Source: Antarctobacter albus (GTDB taxonomy: Bacteria; Pseudomonadota; Alphaproteobacteria; Rhodobacterales; Rhodobacteraceae). Taken from it: a DNA stretch of 64,000 bases. A program made the translations under genes and the position numbers. The stretch covers positions 372,001-436,000 of the forward strand of contig NZ_FMZI01000002.1 of the NCBI RefSeq assembly GCF_900101505.1, written 5' to 3'. Positions 54,719 to 64,000 of the stretch are shown in pieces (positions within the stretch are counted from its first letter, which is position 1; each line of letters starts with the position of its first letter). The notes beneath the pieces were generated by a model, which searched no databases, was not told the origin of the DNA, and was given only the letters and a program-made list of their open reading frames with translations.

Positions 54719-56476
54719 ATGACACAGGACGGCGGCAAGACGAGGTCAGGGGCGGGCCTGCACTCGGTATTCATCAGGTGCGCGGGCATCATGGCTGTGA
54801 CCACGATCGTGGTGGCGGGCGTGCTGTCGGTACAATCCCTGCGGCTGGTCGACGACCTCGCCGTCAAGGGCGTGGTCGACCAGGCCGCGCGGACGGTCGA
54901 ACTCAGCGCAAGCGCGCTGAGCAAGCCGATCCGGTTCAAGGCCTTGCCGAAGGTGGAAGAAGAAGTCTCGGCCGCGATGACCGCGGCCGGGGCCAACGGG
55001 CGCGCGACGCTGGTGTTGGACGCCGAGGGCGAGCGCCTGGCCGTCGCCGGCGAGGACGCGGCGCTGCTGGACAGTGTCGCAGGCCTGGCGGCCAAGGCGC
55101 TGGCCGAGGGTACGCGGATCAGCACCGACGGGGGGCTCTTGGTGGCGGAACCCGTCCTGGCCGGGCCCGAAGGACCGGTGATCGGCGTGCTTGCGATGGC
55201 CTGGAACGCCGATTCGGCCCATGCCGCCGTGCGCTCCGAGAAGATGGGCATCCTGCTGACGGCTGCGGCGGTCTTCATCGTGCTGCTGGGGGCGACGCTG
55301 CTTTTGCTGCAGCGCAGCCTTGGACGTCCGCTGCGTGAGGTGACAGAGGCGGTAAAACGGATTTCCGACGGGGATTATGACACCGAGATCGGGATGAGCG
55401 GCCGTCGCGATGAATTCGGCAGCATCGCCGCCCATATGCAGGACATGACACAGGCCCTCAGCACCGCGCGCGACGCCGAGGAAGAGCGTGCCCGCGACAT
55501 GGAGCGCCAGGTCGAGATGGTGACCCATCTGGGCAAGGCTCTGGACGTTCTGGCGGACGGCGTGCTCAACCGTGAGATCGTGGCCGAGTTCCCCGAGGAA
55601 TATGCCGCGCTCCGGACCAACTACAACCGCGCCATCGCCAGCCTGCGCCGCGTGGTCGACGAGGTTTCGGCCAGCGCGGGCAGCCTGCTGGACAATGCCA
55701 ACCAGATCGCCTCTGCCTCGGACGATCTGTCCCGACGGACAGAGACGCAGGCTGCCACGCTGGAGGAATCGGCGGCGGCCTTGGAGGAACTGCTGAGCAG
55801 CGTCAGTGCCGCAGCGGAAAACGCCCGAAGCGCCGACGACCAGGTGCGTCAGACCCGCGAGATCGCGGAACGTAACGGCGAGGTTATGCGCTCTGCCATC
55901 GAGGCGATGAGCGTGATCGAGAAGTCCTCGGAGCAGATCGGGGAAATCACCAGCGTCATCGACGACATCGCCTTCCAGACCAACCTTCTGGCCCTGAACG
56001 CCGGGGTCGAGGCGGCGCGCGCGGGCGAAAGCGGCAAGGGTTTTGCCGTTGTGGCGACAGAGGTGCGCGGCCTGGCGCAGCGCAGCGCGGCGGCGGCCCA
56101 GCAGATCAAGGAGCTGATCACCGGTGCGGGCGAACAGGTGGCCAGCGGTGTCAGGCTGGTCGAAGAGGCGGGCGGCGCGCTGGACGACGTGCTGACCCGC
56201 GTCGCCGAAGTGTCGGACATGATGACCGGCATCGCCAGCAGCGCCGGGGAACAGGCCCAGGGCCTGCAGGAGATCAATGTCGGGATCTCCAACCTCGACC
56301 GGGTCACCCAGCAGAACGCGGCGATGGTGGAGGAATCCACTGCCTCGGCGCATATGATGCGCACCGATGCCGGCGCGCTCAGCGAAACCGTCGGCCGTTT
56401 CGTCACCGGCTCCGATACCCGGTCACCGGGCGCCACACGGCCGGAGGCCGCAGGCGGGCGAACACGGGCCGCCTGA
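54719..56476 (+). CDS. Methyl-accepting chemotaxis protein
   Basis: 585 residues. Membrane helix 1 at about 20-42, a small periplasmic sensor (about 43-170, FLL-type single-cache-like with LDAEGERLAVAGED), membrane helix 2 at about 174-196, HAMP (RPLREVTEAVKRISDGDYDTEI) and a second HAMP-like segment, then the signalling coiled coil with the conserved hairpin tip EITSVIDDIAFQTNLLALNAGVEAARAGESGKGFAVVATEVRGLAQRS. Methylation-type helices flank it. It probably signals to CheA/CheW encoded elsewhere. Its neighbour, a free cache protein, may present a ligand to it. Confidence 0.93.
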   Translation: MTQDGGKTRSGAGLHSVFIRCAGIMAVTTIVVAGVLSVQSLRLVDDLAVKGVVDQAARTVELSASALSKPIRFKALPKVEEEVSAAMTAAGANGRATLVLDAEGERLAVAGEDAALLDSVAGLAAKALAEGTRISTDGGLLVAEPVLAGPEGPVIGVLAMAWNADSAHAAVRSEKMGILLTAAAVFIVLLGATLLLLQRSLGRPLREVTEAVKRISDGDYDTEIGMSGRRDEFGSIAAHMQDMTQALSTARDAEEERARDMERQVEMVTHLGKALDVLADGVLNREIVAEFPEEYAALRTNYNRAIASLRRVVDEVSASAGSLLDNANQIASASDDLSRRTETQAATLEESAAALEELLSSVSAAAENARSADDQVRQTREIAERNGEVMRSAIEAMSVIEKSSEQIGEITSVIDDIAFQTNLLALNAGVEAARAGESGKGFAVVATEVRGLAQRSAAAAQQIKELITGAGEQVASGVRLVEEAGGALDDVLTRVAEVSDMMTGIASSAGEQAQGLQEINVGISNLDRVTQQNAAMVEESTASAHMMRTDAGALSETVGRFVTGSDTRSPGATRPEAAGGRTRAA

Positions 56477-56703
56477 CACGTCGAACATCGCGGGGCGGGC
56501 TGTCATGTCACGACGCCAAATGCGGCAAACGCAATCCGCCTCGCTGCAAACGGCCCAAGAAATGTGCAAATGCCGCACTCTGTCACCTGCTTGCGGCAAA
56601 GATCGGCGGATTGCGCCCTGTCGGCATCTGCGGGTTTACATCGTCTCCCTGGACGGCTTCTCTGGCTTGAGGACAATCAGACCTTGGGACAGACGGAAAC
56701 ATC

Positions 56704-59700
56704 ATGGCGATCACCGCGAGCATCCGGCATCTTACGCACTACAAGTACGACCGCCCGGTGAACTTGTCACCGCAGATCATCCGGCTTCGACCTGCACCGC
56801 ACAGCCGGACCCGGGTGATCAGCCATTCGCTGAAGGTCTCTCCCGAGGGGCACTTCGTGAACCACCAGCAAGACATCTATGGCAACTGGCTGGCCCGGTT
56901 CGTCTTTCCGGAGCCGGTGACGGAATTCCGGATCGAGGTCGACCTGGTGGCCGACATGACGGTCTACAACCCCTTCGATTTCTTCGTCGACGATGTCGCC
57001 CGCGAATGGCCCTTCGAGTACCCAGAGGAAATAGCTCCCGACCTGGCAGTCTATCGCAAGACCGAACCTCTGACGCCCTTGCTGAAGAAATGGGTCGAAA
57101 GCGTCCCGCGCAAGAAACAGGTCACCATCGACATGCTGGTGGAATTGAACCGCCAGCTGGAACAAGAGACAGAATACCTGATCCGGATGGAACCCGGTGT
57201 GCAGACGCCCGAGGAAACGCTGGAAAAGAAATCCGGCTCCTGCCGCGATACCAGTTGGCTGCTCATCAATATCCTGCGCCACCTGGGCTTTGCCACGCGG
57301 TTCGTCTCTGGTTACCTGATCCAGCTGAAACCGGACCTCGAGGCATTGGACGGGCCGTCGGGCACGGATCACGACTTCACCGACCTGCACGCCTGGTGCG
57401 AGGTATACCTGCCCGGTGCGGGCTGGGTGGGGCTGGACCCGACAAGTGGATTGCTGACTGGGGAAAGCCACATCCCGCTGGCGGCCACGCCGCATTACAG
57501 CAACGCCGCGCCCATCGTGGGCGGCTTCAGCGGCCATAAGGACACCAAGACCGATTTCGACTTCGAAATGGAGGTGCACCGCGTCGCCGAACATCCGCGT
57601 ATCACCAAGCCTTTCTCGGAAGAAAGCTGGGAGGCGCTGGATGCGCTTGGGCAAAAGGTGGATGCCGAGATCGAAGCGCAGGACATGCGCCTGACGATGG
57701 GCGGTGAGCCGACCTTTGTCTCGATCGACGATTTCGAAAGCGCGGAGTGGAACACCGCCGCCGTCGGCCCGCAGAAACGCGCCTTGGCCGACGACCTGAT
57801 CCGGCGTCTGCGTGATCGGTTCGCCCCCGGTGGTTTCCTGCATTTCGGGCAGGGCAAATGGTATCCGGGCGAAACCCTGCCGCGCTGGACATTCTCTTTG
57901 TATTGGCGGCGCGACGGCAAGCTGGTCTGGAAGAACCTCGACCTGGTGGCCAAGGAAACCGCCAGGGGCGCGACCGCCGCGGATGCCGAGGCCTTCATGA
58001 CCGGCTTCGCCAAGGCGCTGGAGATCGGCACGGAATACGTCCAGCCGGCGTTCGAGGACCCGGCGGTCTGGATCCTGAAAGAGGCGGAACTGCCGGAAAA
58101 CGTCACGCCCGAGGATTCGCGGCTCAAGGACCCCGAGGCACGCGCCCGCATCGCCCGTGTCTTTGAGCGTGGGCTGGACAAGCCGGCCGGTTTCATCCTG
58201 CCGATCCAGCGCTGGCAGTCGCGCGCCTTTGGCCGGGGCTGGCGATCGGAACGCTGGCGGACGCGCCGCGGCCACCTGTTCCTGATCCCGGGCGACAGCC
58301 CCGTGGGGTTCCGCCTGCCTCTGGGCACGCTGCCCTTTGTCGGCCCGTCGGCCTATCCCTATGTCTATCCGGCGGACCCGACCGTCCCGGTCGAGGATCT
58401 GCCCGATTTCCACGAGATGGACGACAAGCGCCAGGCGCTGTTCGAGGAACTGCGCAAGATTGCTCAGGAAGAGCGGGACACGCTGCCACGGACGACACCT
58501 GGCCGCGAACAGCCTGTGTCGCGCCTGCGGGCCGGCGAGCCAGCCGAGGTGCAGCGCGAACAGGCGGTCACGCCCGAGGGCGGCGTTGTCCGGACCGCCA
58601 TCGCGGTCGAGCCGCGCGATGGCAAGCTGTGCATCTTCATGCCGCCGGTCGAGATGCTGGAGGACTACCTCGAGCTGATCTCGACCGCCGAGCAGACCGC
58701 CGAGGCCCTTGGCCTGCCGCTGCATATCGAGGGGTATACGCCGCCGCATGACTCGCGTCTGAACGTCATCAAGGTGGCGCCGGACCCGGGCGTGATCGAG
58801 GTCAACGTGCACCCCGCCTCCAGCTGGAAGGACTGCGTCGACATCACCAGCGCCGTCTACGAGGAGGCGCGCAACAGCCGCCTGGGCGCTGACAAGTTCA
58901 TGATCGACGGCAAGCACACGGGCACGGGCGGCGGCAACCACGTCGTCGTCGGCGGCGCCACCACGATGGATTCGCCGTTCCTGCGGCGGCCTGACCTGTT
59001 GCGCTCGCTGATTCTCTACATGCAGCGGCACCCCTCGCTCAGCTACCTGTTCTCGGGCACCTTCATCGGCCCGACCAGCCAGGCGCCCCGTATCGATGAG
59101 GCGCGGCATGATACGCTCTACGAGCTGGAAATCGCGCTGAGCCAGATCCCCGATCCCTCGGAAGGGGAGCCACCCCAGCCCTGGCTGGTGGACCGGCTGT
59201 TGCGCAATATCCTGATCGACGTGACCGGGAACACCCACCGGGCCGAGATCTGCATCGACAAGCTCTATTCCCCGGACGGGCCGACCGGGCGGCTGGGGCT
59301 GGTAGAGTTCCGCGGCTTCGAGATGCCGCCGGATGCCCGGATGAGCCTGGCGCAACAGGTGCTCTTGCGCGCGCTTCTGGTGCGGCTGTGGAAATCGCCG
59401 GTCAAGGGCAAGCCGGTGCGCTGGGGCACCACGCTACATGATCGCTTCATGCTGCCGGAATTCGTCTGGCAGGATTTCCTGGACGTGCTGCGCGACCTCA
59501 AGGAACACGGCTTTGACCTGCGCCCCGAATGGTACGAGGCGCAGCGGGAGTTCCGCTTTCCCTTTGCCGGGGAAATCGAGGTCGAGGATGTCCACCTGGA
59601 GGTGCGGCAGGCGCTGGAGCCCTGGCACGTCCTTGGTGAGCGCGGCGCCATCGGCGGCACCGTCCGCTATACCGACAGTTCGGTGGAGCGGATGCAGGTG

Positions 59701-60105
59701 CAGCTGACCGCGCTGGACCCAAGCCGCTATGTCGTCTGCTGCAACCAGCGGCAGGTTCCGATGCACGGGACCGGCACCAGCGGGCGCAAGGTGGGCGGCG
59801 TGCGGTTCAAGGCCTGGCAACCGGCCGAGGCGCTGCACCCGGTCTTGCCGGTCAATGCGCCGCTGGTCTTCGACATCTTCGACACCTGGTCGGGCCGGGC
59901 GATCGGCGGCTGCACCTATCATGTGGCGCATCCCGGCGGGCGCAGCTATGATACCTTCCCGGTCAACACGAACGAGGCCGATGCCCGCCGCCTGGCGCGT
60001 TTCCAGAAATGGGGGCATACGCCCGGAACCTATTGGCCGGCGACTGAAAACCCGCACCCGGAGTTCCCGATGACCCTGGACCTGCGGCGCGCGCCCTGGA
60101 TCTGA
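56704..60105 (+). CDS. Transglutaminase-like / DUF2126 fusion protein
   Basis: 1133 residues from ATG 56704. The N-terminal part (about 1-280) is a bacterial transglutaminase N-domain and transglutaminase core with catalytic triad C180 ([14 protein letters not shown]), H229 ([13 protein letters not shown]) and D245 (GLDPTSGL). The rest (about 300-1130) is DUF2126, a large uncharacterised domain related to carboxylate-amine ligases, with conserved segments [48 protein letters not shown] and [11 protein letters not shown]. It is the first gene of a three-gene operon and is followed by the next start two bases after its stop. Confidence 0.92.
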   Translation: MAITASIRHLTHYKYDRPVNLSPQIIRLRPAPHSRTRVISHSLKVSPEGHFVNHQQDIYGNWLARFVFPEPVTEFRIEVDLVADMTVYNPFDFFVDDVAREWPFEYPEEIAPDLAVYRKTEPLTPLLKKWVESVPRKKQVTIDMLVELNRQLEQETEYLIRMEPGVQTPEETLEKKSGSCRDTSWLLINILRHLGFATRFVSGYLIQLKPDLEALDGPSGTDHDFTDLHAWCEVYLPGAGWVGLDPTSGLLTGESHIPLAATPHYSNAAPIVGGFSGHKDTKTDFDFEMEVHRVAEHPRITKPFSEESWEALDALGQKVDAEIEAQDMRLTMGGEPTFVSIDDFESAEWNTAAVGPQKRALADDLIRRLRDRFAPGGFLHFGQGKWYPGETLPRWTFSLYWRRDGKLVWKNLDLVAKETARGATAADAEAFMTGFAKALEIGTEYVQPAFEDPAVWILKEAELPENVTPEDSRLKDPEARARIARVFERGLDKPAGFILPIQRWQSRAFGRGWRSERWRTRRGHLFLIPGDSPVGFRLPLGTLPFVGPSAYPYVYPADPTVPVEDLPDFHEMDDKRQALFEELRKIAQEERDTLPRTTPGREQPVSRLRAGEPAEVQREQAVTPEGGVVRTAIAVEPRDGKLCIFMPPVEMLEDYLELISTAEQTAEALGLPLHIEGYTPPHDSRLNVIKVAPDPGVIEVNVHPASSWKDCVDITSAVYEEARNSRLGADKFMIDGKHTGTGGGNHVVVGGATTMDSPFLRRPDLLRSLILYMQRHPSLSYLFSGTFIGPTSQAPRIDEARHDTLYELEIALSQIPDPSEGEPPQPWLVDRLLRNILIDVTGNTHRAEICIDKLYSPDGPTGRLGLVEFRGFEMPPDARMSLAQQVLLRALLVRLWKSPVKGKPVRWGTTLHDRFMLPEFVWQDFLDVLRDLKEHGFDLRPEWYEAQREFRFPFAGEIEVEDVHLEVRQALEPWHVLGERGAIGGTVRYTDSSVERMQVQLTALDPSRYVVCCNQRQVPMHGTGTSGRKVGGVRFKAWQPAEALHPVLPVNAPLVFDIFDTWSGRAIGGCTYHVAHPGGRSYDTFPVNTNEADARRLARFQKWGHTPGTYWPATENPHPEFPMTLDLRRAPWI

Positions 60106-60106
60106 C

Positions 60107-62506
60107 ATGGGCGAAACCGGCGCCGTTACGCCGGCGCGCAAGGCGCCACTGGACCATTATCTGCCACCCAAGGGGGTGGCAGATGAGCTTTTGCGCCCTG
60201 ATGGCACGCTGCGCCCGGTCTGGAAGCCGATGATCGACCACCTGGCCGGACGCAATCCGGACCAGGTGAACCAGGACTTTGCCCGCGGCGATCTCTATCT
60301 GCAGGATGCGGGCGTCTACTATCGCCAGTACACGGGCGACGAATCCGCCCTCCGGGACTGGCCGCTGAGCCATATCCCCGTCATCATCGGCGAGACCGAG
60401 TGGAGCAAGCTGGCCGAAGGCATCGCCCAGCGGGCGGAACTTCTGGAACGCACGATGGCCGATCTCTATGGCCCGGCGACGCTGGTCAAGCGGGGCATCC
60501 TGCCGCCCCAGCTGGTCGCGCGCAACCCGGAATGGTTGCGCCCTATGGTGGGGATCAAGCCGCGCTCTGACCACTACCTGCATTTCCTGGCCTTCGAAAT
60601 CGGACGCTCTCCGGATGGCAGCTGGCTGGTGCTGGGGGACCGCACGCAGGCGCCCTCGGGGGCGGGGTTCGCGCTGGAAAACCGGATGGCGACGCTGCGG
60701 GTTTTCAACGATCTCTACCAGGAGACGAATGTTCACCGGCTCGCCGCCTTCTTTCGCACCTTCCGTGACAGGCTGACCCAGCTGCGCGGCCCCGAGCAGG
60801 GGCAGGTGGCGATCCTGACGCCGGGGCAAAACACCGACACCTATTTCGAACACGCCTATATCGCGCGCTACCTGGGCTTCCTGTTGCTGGAGTCCGAGGA
60901 CCTGGTCAGCGTCGACGGCAAGCTGATGGTGCGCACGATCAGCGGGCTGGAACCCGTCAGTGTGCTCTGGCGGCGGCTGGACTCGCGTTTTGCCGATCCG
61001 CTGGAACTGGACGAAAGCTCTGCCCTGGGCACGCCGGGCATGGTGGGCACGCTGCGGTCTGGCGCGGTGACGATGCTCAATTGCCTGGGCTCGGGCGTGC
61101 TGGAGGCGCGGGCGCTGATGGCCTTCATGCCGCGCATCTCCGAGGCGCTGATGGGCGAGCGGCTGAAACTGCCCAACATCGCCACTTGGTGGTGCGGACA
61201 GGCCAGCGAGCGTGCCTATGTGGGCGAAAACCTGGAACGCATGATGATCGGCCCTGCGCTCTCGACGCAGCTGCCGTTCGAGATCGACAGTTCCACCGCG
61301 CTTGGCGGGCGGTTCCGTGACAATGCGCGTGGCCCGGTGCGCGACTGGCTGGACAAGAATGGCGGCGCGCTGGTGGGGCAACAGGCCGTGACGCTGTCGA
61401 CCACCCCTGCGATGATCGACGGCAAGTTGATGCCACGGCCGATGGTGGTGCGCGTCTTTGCCGCCCGCACAAAGGACGGCTGGACGGTGATGCCCGGCGG
61501 CTATGCCCGCATCGGCCGGACAGAGGACCCAACGGCGCTGGCGATGCAAAGCGGCGGTTCGGTGGCGGACGTCTGGGTGGTCAGCGACGCGCCCGTGTCC
61601 ACCGAGACGCTGTCGGGTCAGCAGCCGGGGCCGTTCATCCGGCGGATGCCCGGCCGGTTGCCCGCGCGCGCGGCGGACAACCTGTTCTGGCTGGGCCGCT
61701 ACGTCGAACGGGCCGATTTCACCGCGCGGACCCTGCGCGCGTATCACCTGCGGCTCGAGGACAACGGCGGCACGCCGATGCCCGTCTTCGACCAGCTTGG
61801 TCGCTATCTAGAGGGGCGTGGGCTGTACCTCGCGGAACCCTTGCCGGATCTCTTTCTGAACCTGTTGGAACGGGCGCGCGGCTGTGCCAGCAAAGTGCGC
61901 GACCGGTTCTCTGATGACGGCTGGTACGCGCTGGACGAGCTGGAAGGGGCGGCGCGTGACCTCGCGGGGGCGGTCGACCATGGCGATGCGACGGGCCGTG
62001 CACTGAGCCAGCTCCTGCGCAAGCTGGCGGGCTTTGCCGGGCTGGTCAACGACAACATGTTCCGCTTTTCCGGCTGGCGCTTCATGTCGATGGGGCGGGC
62101 ACTGGAACGCGGTGTCCAGATCTCGGACCTGCTGGCGGTCTTTTCCGCCAGCGGTGCGGCGCAGGGCAGCCTGGATGCGGCGCTGGAAATCGGTGACAGC
62201 GTCATGACCCACCGCCGCCGCTACTCGGTCGAGACGAACCGGAACACGGTGGTTGACCTGCTGGCGCTGGACCCGGAAAACCCGCGCTCGGTGATCTACC
62301 AGGCCGGGGTCTTGCTGGATCAACAGGCGAAACTGCCCCGGCCGGGCAAGTCCAGCCAGCTGACAGAGGTCGGGCGCCGCATCCTGCGGGTGCACACCGA
62401 TCTGTCCGTCGCCACACCCGAGGTGCTGGACAGCGCCGCGCTGGCGAAACTGGCCGATGATCTGCAGGCGGTGTCGGATGCGATCCACACCCAGTACATG
62501 GGGTAG
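60107..62506 (+). CDS. Circularly permuted ATP-grasp / alpha-E domain fusion
   Basis: 799 residues. The N-terminal half is a circularly permuted ATP-grasp ligase (PVWKPMIDHLAGRNPDQVNQDFARGDLYLQDAGVYYRQY; GAVTMLNCLGSGVLEARALMAFMPRISEALMGERLKLPN), and the C-terminal part (about 515-799) is the all-helical alpha-E domain (RRMPGRLPARAADNLFWLGRYVERADFTARTLRAYHLRL; VDLLALDPENPRSVIYQ). These are often two separate genes; here they are fused. ATP-grasp enzymes form amide bonds using ATP, which with flanking transglutaminases suggests making or remodelling a peptide or amide linkage. Substrate unknown. Confidence 0.92.
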   Translation: MGETGAVTPARKAPLDHYLPPKGVADELLRPDGTLRPVWKPMIDHLAGRNPDQVNQDFARGDLYLQDAGVYYRQYTGDESALRDWPLSHIPVIIGETEWSKLAEGIAQRAELLERTMADLYGPATLVKRGILPPQLVARNPEWLRPMVGIKPRSDHYLHFLAFEIGRSPDGSWLVLGDRTQAPSGAGFALENRMATLRVFNDLYQETNVHRLAAFFRTFRDRLTQLRGPEQGQVAILTPGQNTDTYFEHAYIARYLGFLLLESEDLVSVDGKLMVRTISGLEPVSVLWRRLDSRFADPLELDESSALGTPGMVGTLRSGAVTMLNCLGSGVLEARALMAFMPRISEALMGERLKLPNIATWWCGQASERAYVGENLERMMIGPALSTQLPFEIDSSTALGGRFRDNARGPVRDWLDKNGGALVGQQAVTLSTTPAMIDGKLMPRPMVVRVFAARTKDGWTVMPGGYARIGRTEDPTALAMQSGGSVADVWVVSDAPVSTETLSGQQPGPFIRRMPGRLPARAADNLFWLGRYVERADFTARTLRAYHLRLEDNGGTPMPVFDQLGRYLEGRGLYLAEPLPDLFLNLLERARGCASKVRDRFSDDGWYALDELEGAARDLAGAVDHGDATGRALSQLLRKLAGFAGLVNDNMFRFSGWRFMSMGRALERGVQISDLLAVFSASGAAQGSLDAALEIGDSVMTHRRRYSVETNRNTVVDLLALDPENPRSVIYQAGVLLDQQAKLPRPGKSSQLTEVGRRILRVHTDLSVATPEVLDSAALAKLADDLQAVSDAIHTQYMG

Positions 62507-62509
62507 GGG

Positions 62510-63427
62510 ATGCTTTACGACGTGACGCTTTCGGTTCGCTACGCCTATGCACTCTCCGCGGCGGCGGCACGGATGCACCTGCGGATGATGCCCGGCAACG
62601 GGCCGGCGCAACGCCTTGTGTCGGGGCTGTTGCAGGCCGATCCGGCGCCGGCCTTTCGCCGTGACCGGGTGGATTTCTTTGGCAACGCGCTGACCGAGAT
62701 GGCCTATGACGCGCCGCTGGACACGGTCGATTTCCGGTTCACCGGCCGCATCCGGCGGGACGACCTGCCCAAGGAACTGGACCTGTCCTGTGCCCTGGCG
62801 GACATGCGGCGCGAACTGGCCGAGGTGCCCTCGCTGGCGCCTGACGCACCGCATCATTTCCTGGGCGCCTCGGACCGGGTGGTGCCGGTGCCCTCTATCA
62901 CCGCGTTTTCGCGCGGCATCACGCGGCTGGACCAGCCGGTGCTGACCGTGGTGGAGGCGATTTCGCGGGCCCTGCACGAAGAGATCACCTTTGACCCGAC
63001 GGCAACCGATGTGACCACCGACCCGGCCACGGCCTTTGCCAACCGGCGCGGTGTCTGCCAGGACATCAGTCACATCATGATCGCCGCGCTGCGCGGGATC
63101 GGCATTCCGGCGGGCTATGTCTCGGGCTTCCTGCGGACCGAACCGCCCGAAGGCCAGCCCCGCCTGGCGGGGGCGGATGCGATGCACGCCTGGGTCCGGG
63201 CCTGGTGCGGCAACGAGGTCGGCTGGATCGAGATCGACCCGACCAACGACATGCGCGTCGGCGCCGACCATATCAGCGTGGCCATCGGGCGGGATTATGC
63301 GGATGTGGCGCCGGTCAAGGGATCGCTGCGCAGCTCGGGGTTTCACAGCACCCGCCACAGTGTCGATGTGATCCCGGTTGAGGAGCGGACCCCGGTCGAG
63401 GCGGTCGGGCGCAGCAGTACCGACTAG
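62510..63427 (+). CDS. Transglutaminase-like protein
   Basis: 305 residues from ATG 62510, three bases after the previous stop. N-terminal transglutaminase-associated domain (about 1-130), then the catalytic core with C183 (NRRGVCQDISHIMIAALRGIGIPAGYVSGFL), H226 (ADAMHAWVRAWC) and D243 (WIEIDPTND). All three papain-like catalytic residues are present. It may act as a protease, amidase or crosslinking enzyme in the cytosol; no signal peptide is visible. It closes the transglutaminase/ATP-grasp operon and is convergent with a repeat-protein gene. Confidence 0.93.
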   Translation: MLYDVTLSVRYAYALSAAAARMHLRMMPGNGPAQRLVSGLLQADPAPAFRRDRVDFFGNALTEMAYDAPLDTVDFRFTGRIRRDDLPKELDLSCALADMRRELAEVPSLAPDAPHHFLGASDRVVPVPSITAFSRGITRLDQPVLTVVEAISRALHEEITFDPTATDVTTDPATAFANRRGVCQDISHIMIAALRGIGIPAGYVSGFLRTEPPEGQPRLAGADAMHAWVRAWCGNEVGWIEIDPTNDMRVGADHISVAIGRDYADVAPVKGSLRSSGFHSTRHSVDVIPVEERTPVEAVGRSSTD

Positions 63428-63445
63428 GCCGCGCCCGGAGGCGGT

Positions 63446-64000
63446 TCAGACCACGGGGCTGTCTCCGTAGGTGACGACATCCTGGCTGCCGTCGTCCCAG
63501 ATCGTCACCCGCTCGACCAGCGCGCCGCTGGCGTCGTAGGTCTCTGTCGCGCTGGTCCAGGTATAGGCATCCTGTGTATCGGTCAGGACCGAGCTGCTGC
63601 GGACACCGTCGGCATAGTCGATCTCGTGCACGCGGCCGTCGTCGTAGGTGTTCGTCTGGCTGTCGAGCTGGCCTTCGGCATCCCAGGTGCGCGCGATCGA
63701 GGACCAGACGAAGTCATCCGCGCCATCGGTCAGGAGGTGCGAGACCATGCGCCCGCCGTCAAAGCCGATCTCGACCTGGCGCCCGTCGTCGTATGTCATC
63801 TGCCGCGCGGTACGGGCGCCCGTGGCGGTGTCGTAGAAATCGCTGTAGCTGGCCCAGCTTGCGACGTCGCCGGCATCCGTCATGTGGATCGCCGAGCGCG
63901 CGCCCTCGGTGTAGACGATCTGCTGGACGCGACCATCGTCATAGGTGTTGGTCTGGTCGGTCAGTACGCCGGCGCCGTCGTAGACCCGTTCGATGGTGTG
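63446..64000 (-). CDS. C-terminal part of a large repeat protein (5' end outside window)
   Basis: The minus-strand frame is open to the window end at 64000, so only the last 184 residues are visible. They are made of an approximately 49-50-residue repeat with the core T-Y-D-D-G-R...E/Q-I-x-Y...L-T-D...W...Y-D...G (units starting TYDDGRVQQI, TYDDGRQVEI, TYDDGRVHEI, then IWDDGSQDVV at the end). The composition is rich in Asp, Thr, Ser and Gly and low in Lys, as in secreted calcium-binding proteins. There is no clear C-terminal sorting motif. I do not recognise the family; the repeats vaguely resemble YD repeats. Confidence 0.8.
   Translation of the reverse strand, partial: HTIERVYDGAGVLTDQTNTYDDGRVQQIVYTEGARSAIHMTDAGDVASWASYSDFYDTATGARTARQMTYDDGRQVEIGFDGGRMVSHLLTDGADDFVWSSIARTWDAEGQLDSQTNTYDDGRVHEIDYADGVRSSSVLTDTQDAYTWTSATETYDASGALVERVTIWDDGSQDVVTYGDSPVV

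Noticed and set aside
56767-59355. 862-codon antisense frame in the transglutaminase gene
   Set aside because: Shadow; the plus strand carries catalytic motifs and conserved domains.
59963-61747. 594-codon antisense frame in the ATP-grasp gene
   Set aside because: Shadow with no protein-like motifs.

Overview
The window is GC-rich, densely coding DNA from an alphaproteobacterium, most likely a marine Rhodobacteraceae (Roseobacter-group) chromosome. Support for this comes from the complete dctBD-dctPQM TRAP locus, a CckA hybrid kinase, a GTTC-N7-GTTC type SOS box at recA, TypA, LpxD, many short-spaced GTGA gene overlaps, and two copies of an intergenic repeat resembling one I know from Rhodobacterales. 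There are no rRNA genes, CRISPR arrays, transposases or phage genes. The content is core metabolism plus solute transport, with several poorly understood modules.

Layout. 1-6538: C4-dicarboxylate sensing and TRAP uptake (dctB is cut by the window edge; DctD has a decayed AAA+ domain; two palindromes lie upstream of dctP). 6595-9087: tpiA, a 2-oxoglutarate-dependent oxygenase, a TfoX-like protein and an IscA-type protein. 9200-10003: a secreted-protein gene interrupted by an amber codon. 10043-14538: a Bcr/CflA-type MFS exporter, a periplasmic GDPD, a DUF3307-SatD pair preceded by a perfect 12-bp-arm inverted repeat, and sufT. 14560-15083: a less GC-rich islet. 15102-18808: a RimB-RimK fusion, a pirin, a small unknown protein and a Tat-exported deacetylase. 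19056-19245: two identical tRNA-Asp genes. 19502-22033: two cell-wall proteins (M15-like peptidase, L,D-transpeptidase). 22073-24667: lpxD-ACP-ketoacyl synthase. 24867-28963: Uup-type ABC-F, an AbrB-type permease and an AcuC-like deacetylase. 28985-36580: tRNA-Gly(CCC), an FAH-family enzyme, a RACo-like corrinoid activator, a class III CoA-transferase, a ureohydrolase and an unknown secreted c-type cytochrome-like protein. 36694-37600: cobalamin riboswitch and bluB. 37684-50880: guaB, an RsmB-like methyltransferase, cckA, a sulfotransferase, recA, alaS, DUF1330, MOSC, a small secreted protein and typA. 51193-56476: an outer-membrane beta-barrel, an SMR exporter, a non-pyrrolysine MttB-family methyltransferase, and a periplasmic cache protein followed by a chemoreceptor. 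56704-63427: a three-gene transglutaminase / ATP-grasp / alpha-E cluster. 63446-64000: the C-terminal end of a repeat protein that runs off the window.

How genes work together. DctB/DctD should control dctPQM. LpxD, its ACP and the KAS form an overlapping unit suggesting dedicated acyl supply to lipid A. The RACo-like protein, the MttB homologue and riboswitch-controlled BluB all point to active corrinoid chemistry, although no corrinoid-binding partner lies in the window. The strongest candidates for under-described biology are the transglutaminase/ATP-grasp/alpha-E operon, the SatD-DUF3307 pair with its hairpin, the decayed DctD with paired operators, and the free cache protein paired with a chemoreceptor.
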